Shown here: positions 26,441-35,702 of the stretch, in pieces
Position numbering within the stretch: the first letter of the stretch is position 1
Layout of the letters: each line of letters starts with the position of its first letter
NCBI GenBank assembly: GCA_024235135.1
Contig: JACKMZ010000008.1
Location: 62,001-126,000, forward strand
Origin: Gammaproteobacteria bacterium
GTDB lineage: Bacteria > Pseudomonadota > Gammaproteobacteria > Competibacterales > Competibacteraceae
Reading direction: 5' to 3'
DNA length: 64,000 bases
Notes under the pieces: generated by a model
What the model was told of the DNA's origin: nothing
What the model saw: only the letters and a program-made list of their open reading frames with translations
Databases searched by the model: none
Made by a program: the position numbers and the translations under genes

Positions 26441-26936
26441 CGGGTTCACCCTGCTGGAAATCATGGTCACCGTGGTGCTGATCGGGATCATCGCCAGTTT
26501 CGCCGTATTGGCGGTGCGTGGCGATGATCCGAATGAGCGCCTGGCTCGCGAAGCCTATCGCCTCTACGCCCGTTTGGAACTGGAACAGCAGGAAGCCATG
26601 CTGCGCGGCGAACAACGCGGCGTGCTCTTCACGACAACCGGTTATTCGTTCATGGTCCGGAATGGTCGCGATGAATGGGGCGTGTTGTCGGATTCCAGCC
26701 TGCCGCAGTCCTACTCGCTGCCGCGGGGTATGGAGATGGCGTTGAATGTCGACGATCGCCCCGTTGTGCTGGCGGATAGCGTCGGTCGACAACCCCAACC
26801 GCAAGTGTTGGTGCTGGCTAGCGGGGAACTCACGCCGTTTTTGGTCACCCTCGGTGTCTCGGCCGAGCCCGGAGATCGTTACGCACTCGCCGGGGATCTC
26901 GTCGGGCATCTCCAACTCGATCAATTGGCGCCGTGA
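26406..26936 (+). CDS. gspH: Type II secretion minor pseudopilin GspH
   Basis: The protein has 176 residues from the ATG at 26406, inside the last 35 bases of gspG and preceded by GAGGG. The prepilin leader ends TNSG before FTLLEIMVTVVLIGIIASFA, with Glu at +5. The globular part has AREAYRLYARLELEQQEAML and GYSFMVRNGRDEWG. Position and length fit GspH. The stop overlaps the gspI start by four bases. Confidence 0.92.
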   Translation: MPTSVPGISTNSGFTLLEIMVTVVLIGIIASFAVLAVRGDDPNERLAREAYRLYARLELEQQEAMLRGEQRGVLFTTTGYSFMVRNGRDEWGVLSDSSLPQSYSLPRGMEMALNVDDRPVVLADSVGRQPQPQVLVLASGELTPFLVTLGVSAEPGDRYALAGDLVGHLQLDQLAP

Positions 26937-27304
26937 TGAAACGATCCGGTGGCTTTACCTTGCTGGAAATCCTGGTCGCTTTGGCCATACTCGCCATTGC
27001 CTTGAGCGCCATCCTCAAGGCGACGGCCGAAGGTGTGGGTCATGCCGGCTATCTGCGTGATCGAACCCTGGCTTCCTGGGTGGCACAGAACCGAATCAAC
27101 GAATTGCTGCTGGAGACGGCCTGGCCGGCTCGTGGCGTTAGCGAGGGACGCAGTCGCCTGGCGGAGCGGGATTGGCAATGGAAAGTCCGCGTCAGCGACA
27201 CCACGGACCCAGACCTGCGGCGGCTGGATGTCTCGGTGCGCTTGCTGGGTCAAGCGGAACCCCTGGCGGAGCTGATCGCCTTCAAGGGACGGATCGGTTC
27301 GTGA
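26933..27304 (+). CDS. gspI: Type II secretion minor pseudopilin GspI
   Basis: The 123-residue protein has the leader MMKRSGG, the processed sequence FTLLEILVALAILAIALSAI and then RTLASWVAQNRINELLLETAWP, the typical GspI core. GspI starts the tip complex with GspJ and GspK. Four-base overlaps at both ends show tight coupling. Confidence 0.94.
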   Translation: MMKRSGGFTLLEILVALAILAIALSAILKATAEGVGHAGYLRDRTLASWVAQNRINELLLETAWPARGVSEGRSRLAERDWQWKVRVSDTTDPDLRRLDVSVRLLGQAEPLAELIAFKGRIGS

Positions 27305-27909
27305 GTGGGATGCGGGGTTTTACTTTATTGGAACTGCTGGTCGCTTTGGCCGTATTCGCCATTCTGGCCGTGATGGCCTACGGCGGTCTGCACAGTGTGA
27401 TGGTCACCGAGGCGGCCATCAAGGATCAGAGCAAACGTCTGGCGCAGGTGCAAATGGCTTTTTTCCGCCTGGAGCAGGATCTCACGCAAATCGTGGCCCG
27501 GCCGATACGTGACGAATTCGGCCTGGAGCAGCCGGCCTTACTCAGCGGTGGTCTACAGGATGAATTGCTGATCTTGACCCGTTCCGGCTGGGATAACCCG
27601 TTAGGGCAAACCCGCTCCAGTTTGCAGCGTTTGGCGTATCGCTTGAAGGATGGACGACTGTGGCGTTTGCAATGGGATACATTGGATCGCGCCGGGTTGG
27701 CCGAACCTCGGGAAACGGTGCTGGTGGATCAAGTCCAGGATGCCGAATTTCGCTTTCTGGGTGAGGATGATCAGTGGCAGTCGCATTGGCCGCCCGTGCA
27801 ACAGGATGGAACTCAAGACAGCGAAAGTTTGCCACGCGCGGTGGAGGTGCGCCTGAGCCTGAAGGACTGGGGCGAAATCGTGCGTTTGTTGCTGTTGGCA
27901 GGCGGTTGA
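27301..27909 (+). CDS. gspJ: Type II secretion minor pseudopilin GspJ
   Basis: The 202-residue protein begins at GTG 27301 in the GTGA overlap with gspI; a frame reaching back to 27172 is inside gspI. The leader is VSGMRG and the processed start FTLLELLVALAVFAILAVMA. MAFFRLEQDLTQIVARPIRD and LILTRSGWDNPLG are GspJ-like. It joins the pseudopilus tip with GspI and GspK. Confidence 0.93.
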   Translation: MSGMRGFTLLELLVALAVFAILAVMAYGGLHSVMVTEAAIKDQSKRLAQVQMAFFRLEQDLTQIVARPIRDEFGLEQPALLSGGLQDELLILTRSGWDNPLGQTRSSLQRLAYRLKDGRLWRLQWDTLDRAGLAEPRETVLVDQVQDAEFRFLGEDDQWQSHWPPVQQDGTQDSESLPRAVEVRLSLKDWGEIVRLLLLAGG

Positions 27910-27914
27910 ACAGG

Positions 27915-28997
27915 GTGCGCGGGCGAGCTTCATGCGGCGTGACCGGTCGGCAGCGTGGGGTCGCTTTGATCACCGCCCTGTTGATCGTGTTCCTCTGCAG
28001 CCTGCTGGCGACCGACTTGGCCTGGGTTCAACAATTGGCGATCCGTCGCAGCAGTCTGCTGCAACATCAGCAACAGGCCCGGCTTTATCTGTTGGGCGCC
28101 GAGCAATGGGCGGCGGTCATACTGCAGCGCGACGCCCGTGCCGGGGATACCGATTATCCGAGTGAGGAATGGGCGACCGTACCCCCTTCGTTGCCGGTGC
28201 AGGGTGGAGCCATAACCGGTCGCATCGAGGATCTGCAAGGCCGCTTCAACCTCAACAACTTGCTCAAGGTGTCCGACAGTGCGGCCGATGCAAACTCGGA
28301 TACCGCTGGCGACACCCAATCTTCCGGAAATTCCACCGATTCATCCAAGAAGGACGTCACGGCCGATGATGCCGACACTTTCCAATCGACCGTGGCTATC
28401 GGAGCCGACATTGATCCCGTTCAATTCGCCGCCCTGCAGCGGCTACTGGAGCAACTGAACATCGCCCCCGGCATCGCTCAGGCGATTGCCGACTGGTTGG
28501 ACTCGGATCAGGAGGCCGTGTTTCCCGATGGCGCTGAGGACGGTGTGTACGTCAGTCAAAATCCGGCGCATCTGGCGGCTAACCGGCCCATGAGCAGTAT
28601 CACGGAATTGCGGTTGATCGCGGGCGTCGATGAAGAGACGTACCAGAAACTCGCGCCCTATGTTTGCGCCCTGCCGCCGGGTACGCCGTTGAACGTCAAT
28701 ACCGCGTTGCCTACGGTTCTGGCGGCGGCGGGGGATGGGTTGAGCACTAAGCAGGCCGAGGATGCCGTCAAGTCCGGCGGTTCGAAGGGGTATGCCAGTG
28801 TGGATGACTTTATGAAGTCCGTCGAATTCGGTTCACGCGGATTGAGCAAACAGCAACTATCCGTTGTCAGCCATTTTTTCCTGTTGACCGCGGCGGCGCA
28901 GGTCGGTGACGGGCGGGCCACTTTGCGCAGCCTACTGAAGCGCGGAGACAAGGCTGGCGTTCGCGTGGTAATGCGCAGCTTCGGCGAGGATTATTGA
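27915..28997 (+). CDS. gspK: Type II secretion minor pseudopilin GspK
   Basis: The protein is about 360 residues. The start is uncertain: GTG at 27915, TTG at 27906 overlapping gspJ or GTG at 27939 are all possible and give a leader ending TGRQRG before VALITALLIVFLCSLLATDL. As usual in GspK, the +5 glutamate is absent. The large tip domain has EDLQGRFNLNNLL and VNTALPTVLAAAGDG. A serine/aspartate-rich insertion (residues ~125-155) lies within it. GspK caps the pseudopilus. Confidence 0.92.
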   Translation: MRGRASCGVTGRQRGVALITALLIVFLCSLLATDLAWVQQLAIRRSSLLQHQQQARLYLLGAEQWAAVILQRDARAGDTDYPSEEWATVPPSLPVQGGAITGRIEDLQGRFNLNNLLKVSDSAADANSDTAGDTQSSGNSTDSSKKDVTADDADTFQSTVAIGADIDPVQFAALQRLLEQLNIAPGIAQAIADWLDSDQEAVFPDGAEDGVYVSQNPAHLAANRPMSSITELRLIAGVDEETYQKLAPYVCALPPGTPLNVNTALPTVLAAAGDGLSTKQAEDAVKSGGSKGYASVDDFMKSVEFGSRGLSKQQLSVVSHFFLLTAAAQVGDGRATLRSLLKRGDKAGVRVVMRSFGEDY

Positions 28998-29277
28998 TCG
29001 GGTTGCTCCTTGCAACTCGTGCTTGCGTATTCTTCTGTTGCGTGAAGCAGATGCGCCAGTGTTATGCTTATCAAATGGGCCGGAAATAAGAAAATCTGAC
29101 ACCTGTCGGACCCACGCCAAGTCTTACGCAAAGATGTGCAACCGGCTTCGGCCGGCTCCATCGATTCATCCACGATATCGGATAGGGGCTTTTGAACCGA
29201 CGCGTGACAGCGTGTTCGACTGGATTCACGTTGTATTGGACCGCGCTCGCGACGACCCATATAGTGCCTGATCGCTC
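28998..29277 (+). promoter_or_regulatory. gspK-gspL gap with candidate sigma-70 promoter
   Basis: The 280-base gap breaks the otherwise overlapping gsp run. At its right end TTGGAC (29236-29241) and TATAGT (29260-29265) are 18 bases apart, 12 bases before the gspL ATG, so gspL-M-N may have their own, possibly near-leaderless, promoter. I see no gene in the rest. Confidence 0.4.
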
Positions 29278-30459
29278 ATGAATCACTATCTACTGTTCCG
29301 TTTCGTATCGCCCACGCTGGCCGAATGGTGCGCCGACGGGCGCTGCGATCAAGGTGCGCACCAAGATTTGCGCGCACTGGCGCCCGGGCGACGTTCGATA
29401 TTGATTGTACCGGGCGAGGCCGTGCTGCTGACGCACGCCACGCTGCCGCAACGCAATAAGGCGACTTGGCTGAAAGCCCTCCCCTATGCTTTGGAAGACG
29501 GTCTGGCCGGCGAGGTTGAAGATTTGCATTTCGCGGTTGGTCTCCCGCGTCACGGCCAAGCCACGGTGGCCGTGCTGGACCGGATCGTACTGGAAAACTG
29601 GCTGGCGCAGTGCGCCGAGGCCGGTGTCGTCCCCGATGCCGTGATCCCCGATTATCTGCTGGTGCCGTATGAAGCGAACGCCTGGAGTCTGTTGCTTGAG
29701 GAAAATCGTGCTGTGGTGCGGATCGGGCAGGGCGGCGGCTTCGCCTGTGAGCGGGACAATCTGACGAGCCTGCTGGATTTGGCCTTGCGCGAAACCCAGG
29801 ATCAGGCGCCCGATACATGGAGGGTATGGGGCGAGCCCGACCCTGAGTTGCACGTCGTGAAGCCGATCGATCGCCAGCAGGAGGCCGTCGATCCAATGCA
29901 GGTGTTTGCCGCCGGTCTTGCGAATGGGCTCGAATTGGACCTGCTACAGGGGGCGTACAGTCGTCAAGCCCAGTTAGGCCGATGGCTGCGCCCCTGGCGA
30001 TTGGCGGCGGGTTTGGCCGTGGCTTGGCTGGGTCTGCAGGTCGTGGTTCAGGTTACCGAGCAATGGCGCTTGACTCAGGAACGGGGTCGATTGAAGGTCG
30101 AAATGGCGCAAGTGTATCGCAGCGCCGTGCCTGGCGCGCAGCGGATCGTCAATCCCAAGGCGCAGTTGGAGAACCGTCTGCGTGAACTGCAGGGCGGGCC
30201 GGCCAGAGGGGAAACGACTTTCTTGGAATTACTGCAACGCGGGGGGCGGTTGCTTGCCGAGTTTCCCCAAGTGCGCGTGCGGGGACTCCGGTACAACAAT
30301 CAACAATTGGACTTCGATTTGACCGGCGACAGTTTGGAAACGTTGGAGCAATTGCGGCAGAAACTGACCGAGCAGGCGGATTTGGAGACGGAAATGCGCA
30401 CCAGCAAGCGCGAGGATCGTATCGAGAGTCTGCTCAGTCTGCGCAAGAGAAACACATGA
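29278..30459 (+). CDS. gspL: Type II secretion inner membrane platform protein GspL
   Basis: The 393-residue protein has a cytoplasmic actin-like half (VPGEAVLLTHATLPQ, LKALPYALEDGLAGEVEDLH, DYLLVPYEANAWSLL), one membrane helix near residue 240-260 (LAAGLAVAWLGLQVVVQV) and a periplasmic ferredoxin-like domain with RGLRYNNQQLDFDL. GspL recruits the ATPase GspE and pairs with GspM. The downstream gspM overlaps by four bases. Confidence 0.93.
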   Translation: MNHYLLFRFVSPTLAEWCADGRCDQGAHQDLRALAPGRRSILIVPGEAVLLTHATLPQRNKATWLKALPYALEDGLAGEVEDLHFAVGLPRHGQATVAVLDRIVLENWLAQCAEAGVVPDAVIPDYLLVPYEANAWSLLLEENRAVVRIGQGGGFACERDNLTSLLDLALRETQDQAPDTWRVWGEPDPELHVVKPIDRQQEAVDPMQVFAAGLANGLELDLLQGAYSRQAQLGRWLRPWRLAAGLAVAWLGLQVVVQVTEQWRLTQERGRLKVEMAQVYRSAVPGAQRIVNPKAQLENRLRELQGGPARGETTFLELLQRGGRLLAEFPQVRVRGLRYNNQQLDFDLTGDSLETLEQLRQKLTEQADLETEMRTSKREDRIESLLSLRKRNT

Positions 30460-30947
30460 AGGATTGGTGGCAGGCGCTGAATAGGCGGGAACGCTGGATT
30501 CTGGGCGGTGGTGCGGCCGTGCTCGTGGCCTTGATGGTTTATGTTTTGCTTTGGGAACCGCAACGGCAACGTATCGAGCGTTTGCGTCAAACAGTCGCCA
30601 CGCAACGGGCGGAGATCGCCTGGATGCGCGAAGCCGCGGCCGAAGTGCAACGCTTGAGCCGCGCCCCGATTTCCGGTACATCGCCACAGGACAGCCGTTC
30701 AATGCTCACGGTGGTGGACAGCTCAGCCACTGGAGCCAACCTGGGCGGATCGGTCAAGCGTGTGGAACCACAGGGTGACGACCGATTGCGCGTGCAACTG
30801 GAACACGTGGAATTCGATGCCCTGATCCGCTGGCTGGCCGATTTGCAGAAACAACGAGGCATCGTCGCCGATAATGTGGCGCTGGAAGGCCAAAGCGACG
30901 GCAGGCGGGTGAACGCGCGGCTGGTGCTGCGACGTGAAACGCCATGA
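30456..30947 (+). CDS. gspM: Type II secretion inner membrane protein GspM
   Basis: The 163-residue protein has the standard GspM start (WWQALNRRERWILGGGAAVL) leading into one membrane helix, a coiled-coil RIERLRQTVATQRAEIAWMR and a periplasmic domain with VEFDALIRWLADLQKQRGI. It partners GspL. Four-base overlaps tie it to gspL and gspN. Confidence 0.92.
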   Translation: MKDWWQALNRRERWILGGGAAVLVALMVYVLLWEPQRQRIERLRQTVATQRAEIAWMREAAAEVQRLSRAPISGTSPQDSRSMLTVVDSSATGANLGGSVKRVEPQGDDRLRVQLEHVEFDALIRWLADLQKQRGIVADNVALEGQSDGRRVNARLVLRRETP

Positions 30948-31699
30948 AACGCCGGTTAGCCTACGGTTTGGTGGGCTTAGGAGCCTATCTCCTGTTTTTG
31001 CTGTTGCAATGCCCGGCCGCGCCGCTTGTGAAATTCGGGGCCGATCACTGGCCGGAGGCGGTGCGAATCGGGACGGTGCAAGGTCTGGCTCGGCAGGGCC
31101 GTATCGAAAGCGTGCATTGGGGGAATTTCAAGCTGGCATGGGCGACGTGGGAGTGGCATTGGCTCGCTTTGCTGGAGGGCCGCATGGAAGTGGCGTTCAC
31201 GCTGGGCGGCCCGGATTTGCGTATTACGGGGATGGTTGGCCCGTCATGGGGTGGCGGTTGGTATTTCCGGCACTTGCGCGGAGAGCTGCCCCTGGTCGAC
31301 ATGGTGGCCGGGTTGGGCAAGATTCTCCCCGTGACAGGCCGGGTGGAGATCGACGATTTGACTATGCGCATCGCTGAGTCGGGTTCTGTCCGCGATGTGC
31401 AGGGTGTACTGCGTCTCGCTGCGACGCGCCTGAATCTGGCCGATGGCCTAAGTTTGGGGGATTTCATGGCGAGTTTCGCCACCCGCGATGCGGTGATTTC
31501 GGGCTTTGTCCGAGACCAGGGCGGGCCTTTGCGCGTCAACGGCGTATTGACCTTGGACCCCGAGGGGCGGTACCGTTTCACCGGAAGTGTGTCGCTACAT
31601 GGCGACAATCCAATATTGCACCAAACGCTGAACTGGTTGGGGGCTCCCGGCCCGGATGGGGTATGGGCTATCCAATTCAGCGGCACACTCAATGTTTGA
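30944..31699 (+). CDS. gspN: Type II secretion protein GspN
   Basis: The 251-residue protein has one N-terminal membrane helix (YGLVGLGAYLLFLLLQCPAA) and a beta-rich periplasmic part with GLARQGRIESVHWGNFKLAW and LPLVDMVAGLGKILPVTGRV, the usual GspN layout. GspN is an accessory component present in a subset of systems. It ends the gsp run; gspC, gspD, gspE and gspF are not in the window. Confidence 0.9.
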   Translation: MKRRLAYGLVGLGAYLLFLLLQCPAAPLVKFGADHWPEAVRIGTVQGLARQGRIESVHWGNFKLAWATWEWHWLALLEGRMEVAFTLGGPDLRITGMVGPSWGGGWYFRHLRGELPLVDMVAGLGKILPVTGRVEIDDLTMRIAESGSVRDVQGVLRLAATRLNLADGLSLGDFMASFATRDAVISGFVRDQGGPLRVNGVLTLDPEGRYRFTGSVSLHGDNPILHQTLNWLGAPGPDGVWAIQFSGTLNV

Positions 31700-31738
31700 C
31701 ACCCTACATTTAGAGCCTGCCAATAGGGGGTAAGGGCT

Positions 31739-33013
31739 ATGCGTATTGGCTACGGATTGATGACAGCGGCGGCGGCGCTGCTGTTGACCGCTTGTGCCGG
31801 ATCGAACAATGAGGCGCCACACGACGATACGGCGCTATCGGGCGCTCATGCTCAACACCCGTATGCACATAATTTCCCACGGCCACCCGAACTGGAGCCG
31901 CAGATCGGTTTCTGGCGCAACGTCTACGCGGTTTGGAGCCGCGGTCAGGTCGCTTTTCACGATGACCGCTACATGGGGCTGATTTACGAGGTGGTGAGTT
32001 TGCCAGGGCCGATTGAGGAAGGTTACACATCCGATCAGCGGGATTTCGTCCGTGCCCGCGGCGCCATGTGGAAGGCCCGTCTGGATGATCTGCAACAGAA
32101 GGTTTCCTTCCATCAACCCTTGTCTCCCAGCGATCAGCAACTGGCGACACGGATTGCCCAGGTCGGCGGGCCCGGCGCGATCTACGGAGCCAGCGAGCGC
32201 CTGCGCGTCCAGCGGGGTCTGCGCGAACGATTCAAGCGGGGTTTGGAGATCAGTGGCCGTTACGACATGCTTTTCCGAGAAATTTTTCGGCAGTCGGGCT
32301 TACCCGAGGATTTTGCCTATCTGCCTCATGTCGAATCGTCCTTTCAAGTGCACGCCCGTTCCAGCGCCGGTGCGGCGGGCGTCTGGCAGTTCACGCGAGG
32401 AGCCGCGCGTTCCTACATGACCAACCATCCGGCTCTGGATGAACGGCTGGACCCGGTGTTGGCCGCCCACGGCGCCGCCCGTTATCTCGGCGATGCCTAT
32501 GATCGCTTGGGCAGTTGGCCTTTGGCGGTCACCTCGTACAATCACGGGATCGGGGGGATGGGTAAGGCGCAAGCGGAATTCGGCGATGATTTCGCGCGTA
32601 TCGTGCAGTACTACGACGGACCGAATTTCGGCTTTGCCTCGCGTAATTTCTACGCCGAGTTCCTGGCCGCTCGGGACATAGCCAGCCAACCACAGCTTTA
32701 TTTCCCCGAGGGGGTCCGCTTTGAAACGCCGCTGAATTGGGATCGCGTCGTACTTAGGCAGGACGCTTTCCCGTCGGAATTGGCTTTGTACTATCGGGTC
32801 AGCAAAGGCCAGTTACTCGCCATGAATCAGGCTTGGACCAGCGCGGCCCAAGGCGAGCAAGTCAGCCTGCCGGCCGGAACGCAAATCTGGTTGCCGCCAG
32901 GCACCCTGGCGCGGGCTGGGAAATTCAACCCCAACCGCGTGGCACTGACGAATCCTACAGCCGAACCCCGGGAAATCGTTGAAATCGTTGAATGCACCGG
33001 CGATGGCTGTTGA
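31739..33013 (+). CDS. Membrane-bound lytic transglycosylase, MltD-like lipoprotein
   Basis: The 424-residue protein has a lipoprotein signal with lipobox LLTAC (C19). The soluble lytic transglycosylase core shows LPHVESSFQVHARSSAGAAG with the catalytic glutamate, WQFTRGAARSYM, YLGDAYDRLGSWPLAVTSYN and IGGMGKAQAEFG, as in MltD. The C-terminal 80 residues contain one degenerate LysM-like stretch (YYRVSKGQLLAMNQAWTS). It cleaves peptidoglycan to 1,6-anhydromuropeptides at the outer membrane, which would feed the AmgK-MurU recycling route. Confidence 0.88.
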   Translation: MRIGYGLMTAAAALLLTACAGSNNEAPHDDTALSGAHAQHPYAHNFPRPPELEPQIGFWRNVYAVWSRGQVAFHDDRYMGLIYEVVSLPGPIEEGYTSDQRDFVRARGAMWKARLDDLQQKVSFHQPLSPSDQQLATRIAQVGGPGAIYGASERLRVQRGLRERFKRGLEISGRYDMLFREIFRQSGLPEDFAYLPHVESSFQVHARSSAGAAGVWQFTRGAARSYMTNHPALDERLDPVLAAHGAARYLGDAYDRLGSWPLAVTSYNHGIGGMGKAQAEFGDDFARIVQYYDGPNFGFASRNFYAEFLAARDIASQPQLYFPEGVRFETPLNWDRVVLRQDAFPSELALYYRVSKGQLLAMNQAWTSAAQGEQVSLPAGTQIWLPPGTLARAGKFNPNRVALTNPTAEPREIVEIVECTGDGC

Positions 33014-33095
33014 GTTCACCGCGGAACTCACATACTCCGGGACCCTGGTTCTTTTATTAAAGCAACGGGTCTCGGGTTTCCAATCTGCCGGTATG

Positions 33096-35600
33096 TCATG
33101 ACTGGGGATGGGTTCGTCGCTGAACCTCCACGGTACTGTCGAGGTCTTCGTCCCCGACGGTATTGAGATTCACCGCGCTGTCCAGATCCAGGGTCCGGTT
33201 CAGGCTGAGAGTGCTGTTGAGATCGCTTTTGAAATCGTAGCTCATTTCTTCCCGCGGTTGTTGCAATGAAAAACCCTGGATATATTCCACACCGCAGGCG
33301 GATAGGATATTGAGGGCGGATAGATCCTCGATGTTGCTCGCAACCACCGTCACCTGAAACGCTTGAAGCTGTTGAGTAAGTTCCCTGATCTGGCGTTGCT
33401 TTTCGGGAGAAGCCGCCAAATCGCGGGTGAGATAGGGGTCGATTTTCGCGTAATTCACGCCCAGTCCTTTGAGCAGCGCCACCGAATGCTTGCTGTTGCC
33501 AAACCGATCCAGCGAAATGCCACACCCCAGCGGCTGGACCTTGGACAAAAATTTACGCAAGGATTGGAAATGCTTGGAAGCGCTGTCCTCGGCCATTTCG
33601 AAAACCAGTCCATTGGCCGGTACCTGCGTTTTGCCCAGGCTTTGCTCCAACCAGCCGGCGAAATCCTTGTCGTGCAGCAGGGCCGGCGAGATATTGATGA
33701 ACAGGGTGGTCGTATGGCCTTGAGACTGCCGTACTTGCAATAGGCGCAAAGCCCGGGCGATCACCCAGCGGTCCAAGCGTATGCCCAGACCATGCCGGTG
33801 TGTGGCGGAGAAGACTGTTTCCGGCAGGAGTTCCAGACCGTCCTGATTGCGTATGCGCAGCCAGACTTCGTAACGGTCCTGCAGTTCACCCCGCAGATTG
33901 GCTATCGGTTGGAAAACCAGGCGTAGCCGCTGATGCTCCAGGGCCTCCCGAATTTCGTCCAGTAGACGCTGGTGCTGCGGTATCTCGCTGTTCGGTTCGG
34001 CGACGGGATCGAAGATCAGAATGCGATCGCGACGGGCCACCCATGCATTGCTGCAGGCTTGATGGGCTTGCTGCAACAATTCCCGATAATCGCGGCGCTT
34101 GGCCTGTGAAATGCTGATGCCGATACTGACGCGCAGTTGCATGAACTGCTCACCGACGGCGTAGGTATCGGCTTCCAGGGCGGCCCGGATGGCGCGTGCG
34201 CTGGCCAACAGTGTTTGCCGTTCGGTGATCGTGCTCAGCACGGCGAAAGTGGCGTCGCTAATGAGGGCCGCCATTTGCCCGGCTTCCAATATGCCTCGCA
34301 AGCGGCTGGCGGACTGGGCCAGAACAGCGTCGGCGGTGGCGATGTCCTGGGCTTCCACCGCCCGCAGATTGTCCAGGGTGATGACGAAGACCGCAACGGG
34401 ATCGTGACTGTCCTCGACACTCTCCCGCAACTGTTCCAGGAAATGACCCCGATGAAATAGCCCGGTTAGCGTATCCCGTCGACCCAGTTGCGCGAGTTTG
34501 CGACTCCACGACAGACGTCGTTGCAAAGCATGAAGTACGGTTGGCAGCAGATGACTGGTGAACAGGGACTTGTTGAGCAGGTAATCGCCGCCCGCCTCCA
34601 ACACCGCCAACTGACGGCTTGCTTCGCTATGCAGCGAGTAGGTGATGATGGGTCGGTCGGCAATGGATGTGAGCTGGCGCAAGCCCATAAGCAGATCCAG
34701 GCTGCCCAAGCTGCTCATGTCCATGTCCAGCAGGATCAGATCCGGTTCCATCTGATGCATGGACTGTAAGGTTTCCAGGGGTTGGGTGACCAACTGGGTG
34801 GTCAGCCCGAGAGAAGCCAGGCTGGCGGTGATTTTCTGGGCATCGATGGGATTGTCGGAGATGAGCAGTACCCGGTGATCGCGCGCCGATTCCCGGAGCA
34901 ATTGATCGTTTAATCGATCCAACAGGGTGTCGGCGCTGACGGGTTTGACGCAATACACGACGCCGCCGGCGCTGATCGCCTCCAAGCGCGCCGCCAAGTC
35001 ACCCCGCTCGGACAAAAAGATCAGGGGCGCACCGACATGATCACGGTCCTCGGCGACCATCTGCATGCTGGCGAAGACCGCTCCCGGTGGAAAATCCATA
35101 TCGACGATGGCGGCGCGTGGCAGTCCCTCGGCAAAGTGCGTCTTGAAATCTCCCACGTTATTGAGGTGGCTGACCCGGAAACCTTCTTCGCGCAAGGGTT
35201 GGGTCCAACTGGCGGCATCCTCTCCGGCTAGCACCACCAGTTCGCCTTTGCCGGAACGCATCGTGGGTTGAGTATGGCCAACCAGGGAGGAGACTTCGGG
35301 ATTGAGTTCGGCCGTGTGGCAGAGTGCCTCGATGACGGTGAGCATCTGCTTGCGCTCGGAGCCCTGTGGCAAGAGATGCGTTTTCGAATAGTGGTCCAGG
35401 AGCGGGTCCAGCTTGCCGATCAACTCGTTGAAACGCCCATACGCCGGTTGATCCTGAATGAGCTGCTGAGTGGTTTGCAAGGCATTGATCAGGGAGCGGA
35501 AGCCATCCCGGTCCCATTTGACAAAAACGAGGCGTTGCCGCAGATGTTCAATAGTCTGCAGTTGGCTGATGAGCTGATCCAAAGAGAACTGATCTTCCAC
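33096..35600 (-). CDS. Double receiver, degenerate GGDEF and degenerate EAL protein
   Basis: The 834-residue cytoplasmic protein starts with GTG at 35598-35600, seven bases after AAGGAG. Residues 1-110 are helical. Two receiver-like domains follow: ELVVLAGEDAASW to YCVKPVSADTLL, and HRVLLISDNPIDAQ with LILLDMDM to YLLNKSLFTSH. The GGDEF signature is replaced by SDATF, so diguanylate cyclase activity is unlikely. In the EAL domain the motif reads YEVWLRIRN, DDFG is LDRFG and AEGVE is ASNIE, so phosphodiesterase activity is also unlikely. The pattern recalls FimX-like c-di-GMP effectors. A serine/leucine/aspartate-rich tail (LNSTLSLNRTLDLDSAVNL) ends the protein. Confidence 0.88.
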   Translation of the reverse strand: MEDQFSLDQLISQLQTIEHLRQRLVFVKWDRDGFRSLINALQTTQQLIQDQPAYGRFNELIGKLDPLLDHYSKTHLLPQGSERKQMLTVIEALCHTAELNPEVSSLVGHTQPTMRSGKGELVVLAGEDAASWTQPLREEGFRVSHLNNVGDFKTHFAEGLPRAAIVDMDFPPGAVFASMQMVAEDRDHVGAPLIFLSERGDLAARLEAISAGGVVYCVKPVSADTLLDRLNDQLLRESARDHRVLLISDNPIDAQKITASLASLGLTTQLVTQPLETLQSMHQMEPDLILLDMDMSSLGSLDLLMGLRQLTSIADRPIITYSLHSEASRQLAVLEAGGDYLLNKSLFTSHLLPTVLHALQRRLSWSRKLAQLGRRDTLTGLFHRGHFLEQLRESVEDSHDPVAVFVITLDNLRAVEAQDIATADAVLAQSASRLRGILEAGQMAALISDATFAVLSTITERQTLLASARAIRAALEADTYAVGEQFMQLRVSIGISISQAKRRDYRELLQQAHQACSNAWVARRDRILIFDPVAEPNSEIPQHQRLLDEIREALEHQRLRLVFQPIANLRGELQDRYEVWLRIRNQDGLELLPETVFSATHRHGLGIRLDRWVIARALRLLQVRQSQGHTTTLFINISPALLHDKDFAGWLEQSLGKTQVPANGLVFEMAEDSASKHFQSLRKFLSKVQPLGCGISLDRFGNSKHSVALLKGLGVNYAKIDPYLTRDLAASPEKQRQIRELTQQLQAFQVTVVASNIEDLSALNILSACGVEYIQGFSLQQPREEMSYDFKSDLNSTLSLNRTLDLDSAVNLNTVGDEDLDSTVEVQRRTHPQS

Positions 35601-35702
35601 AGAATGACTCCTTATCCCGTAAATGCCTGTTTGTGCTATTCATCGGATAACCGCTCTCTCAGAATAAGCAATAAATGGCCCAGATGCGAGGGTGGACGCC
35701 GA

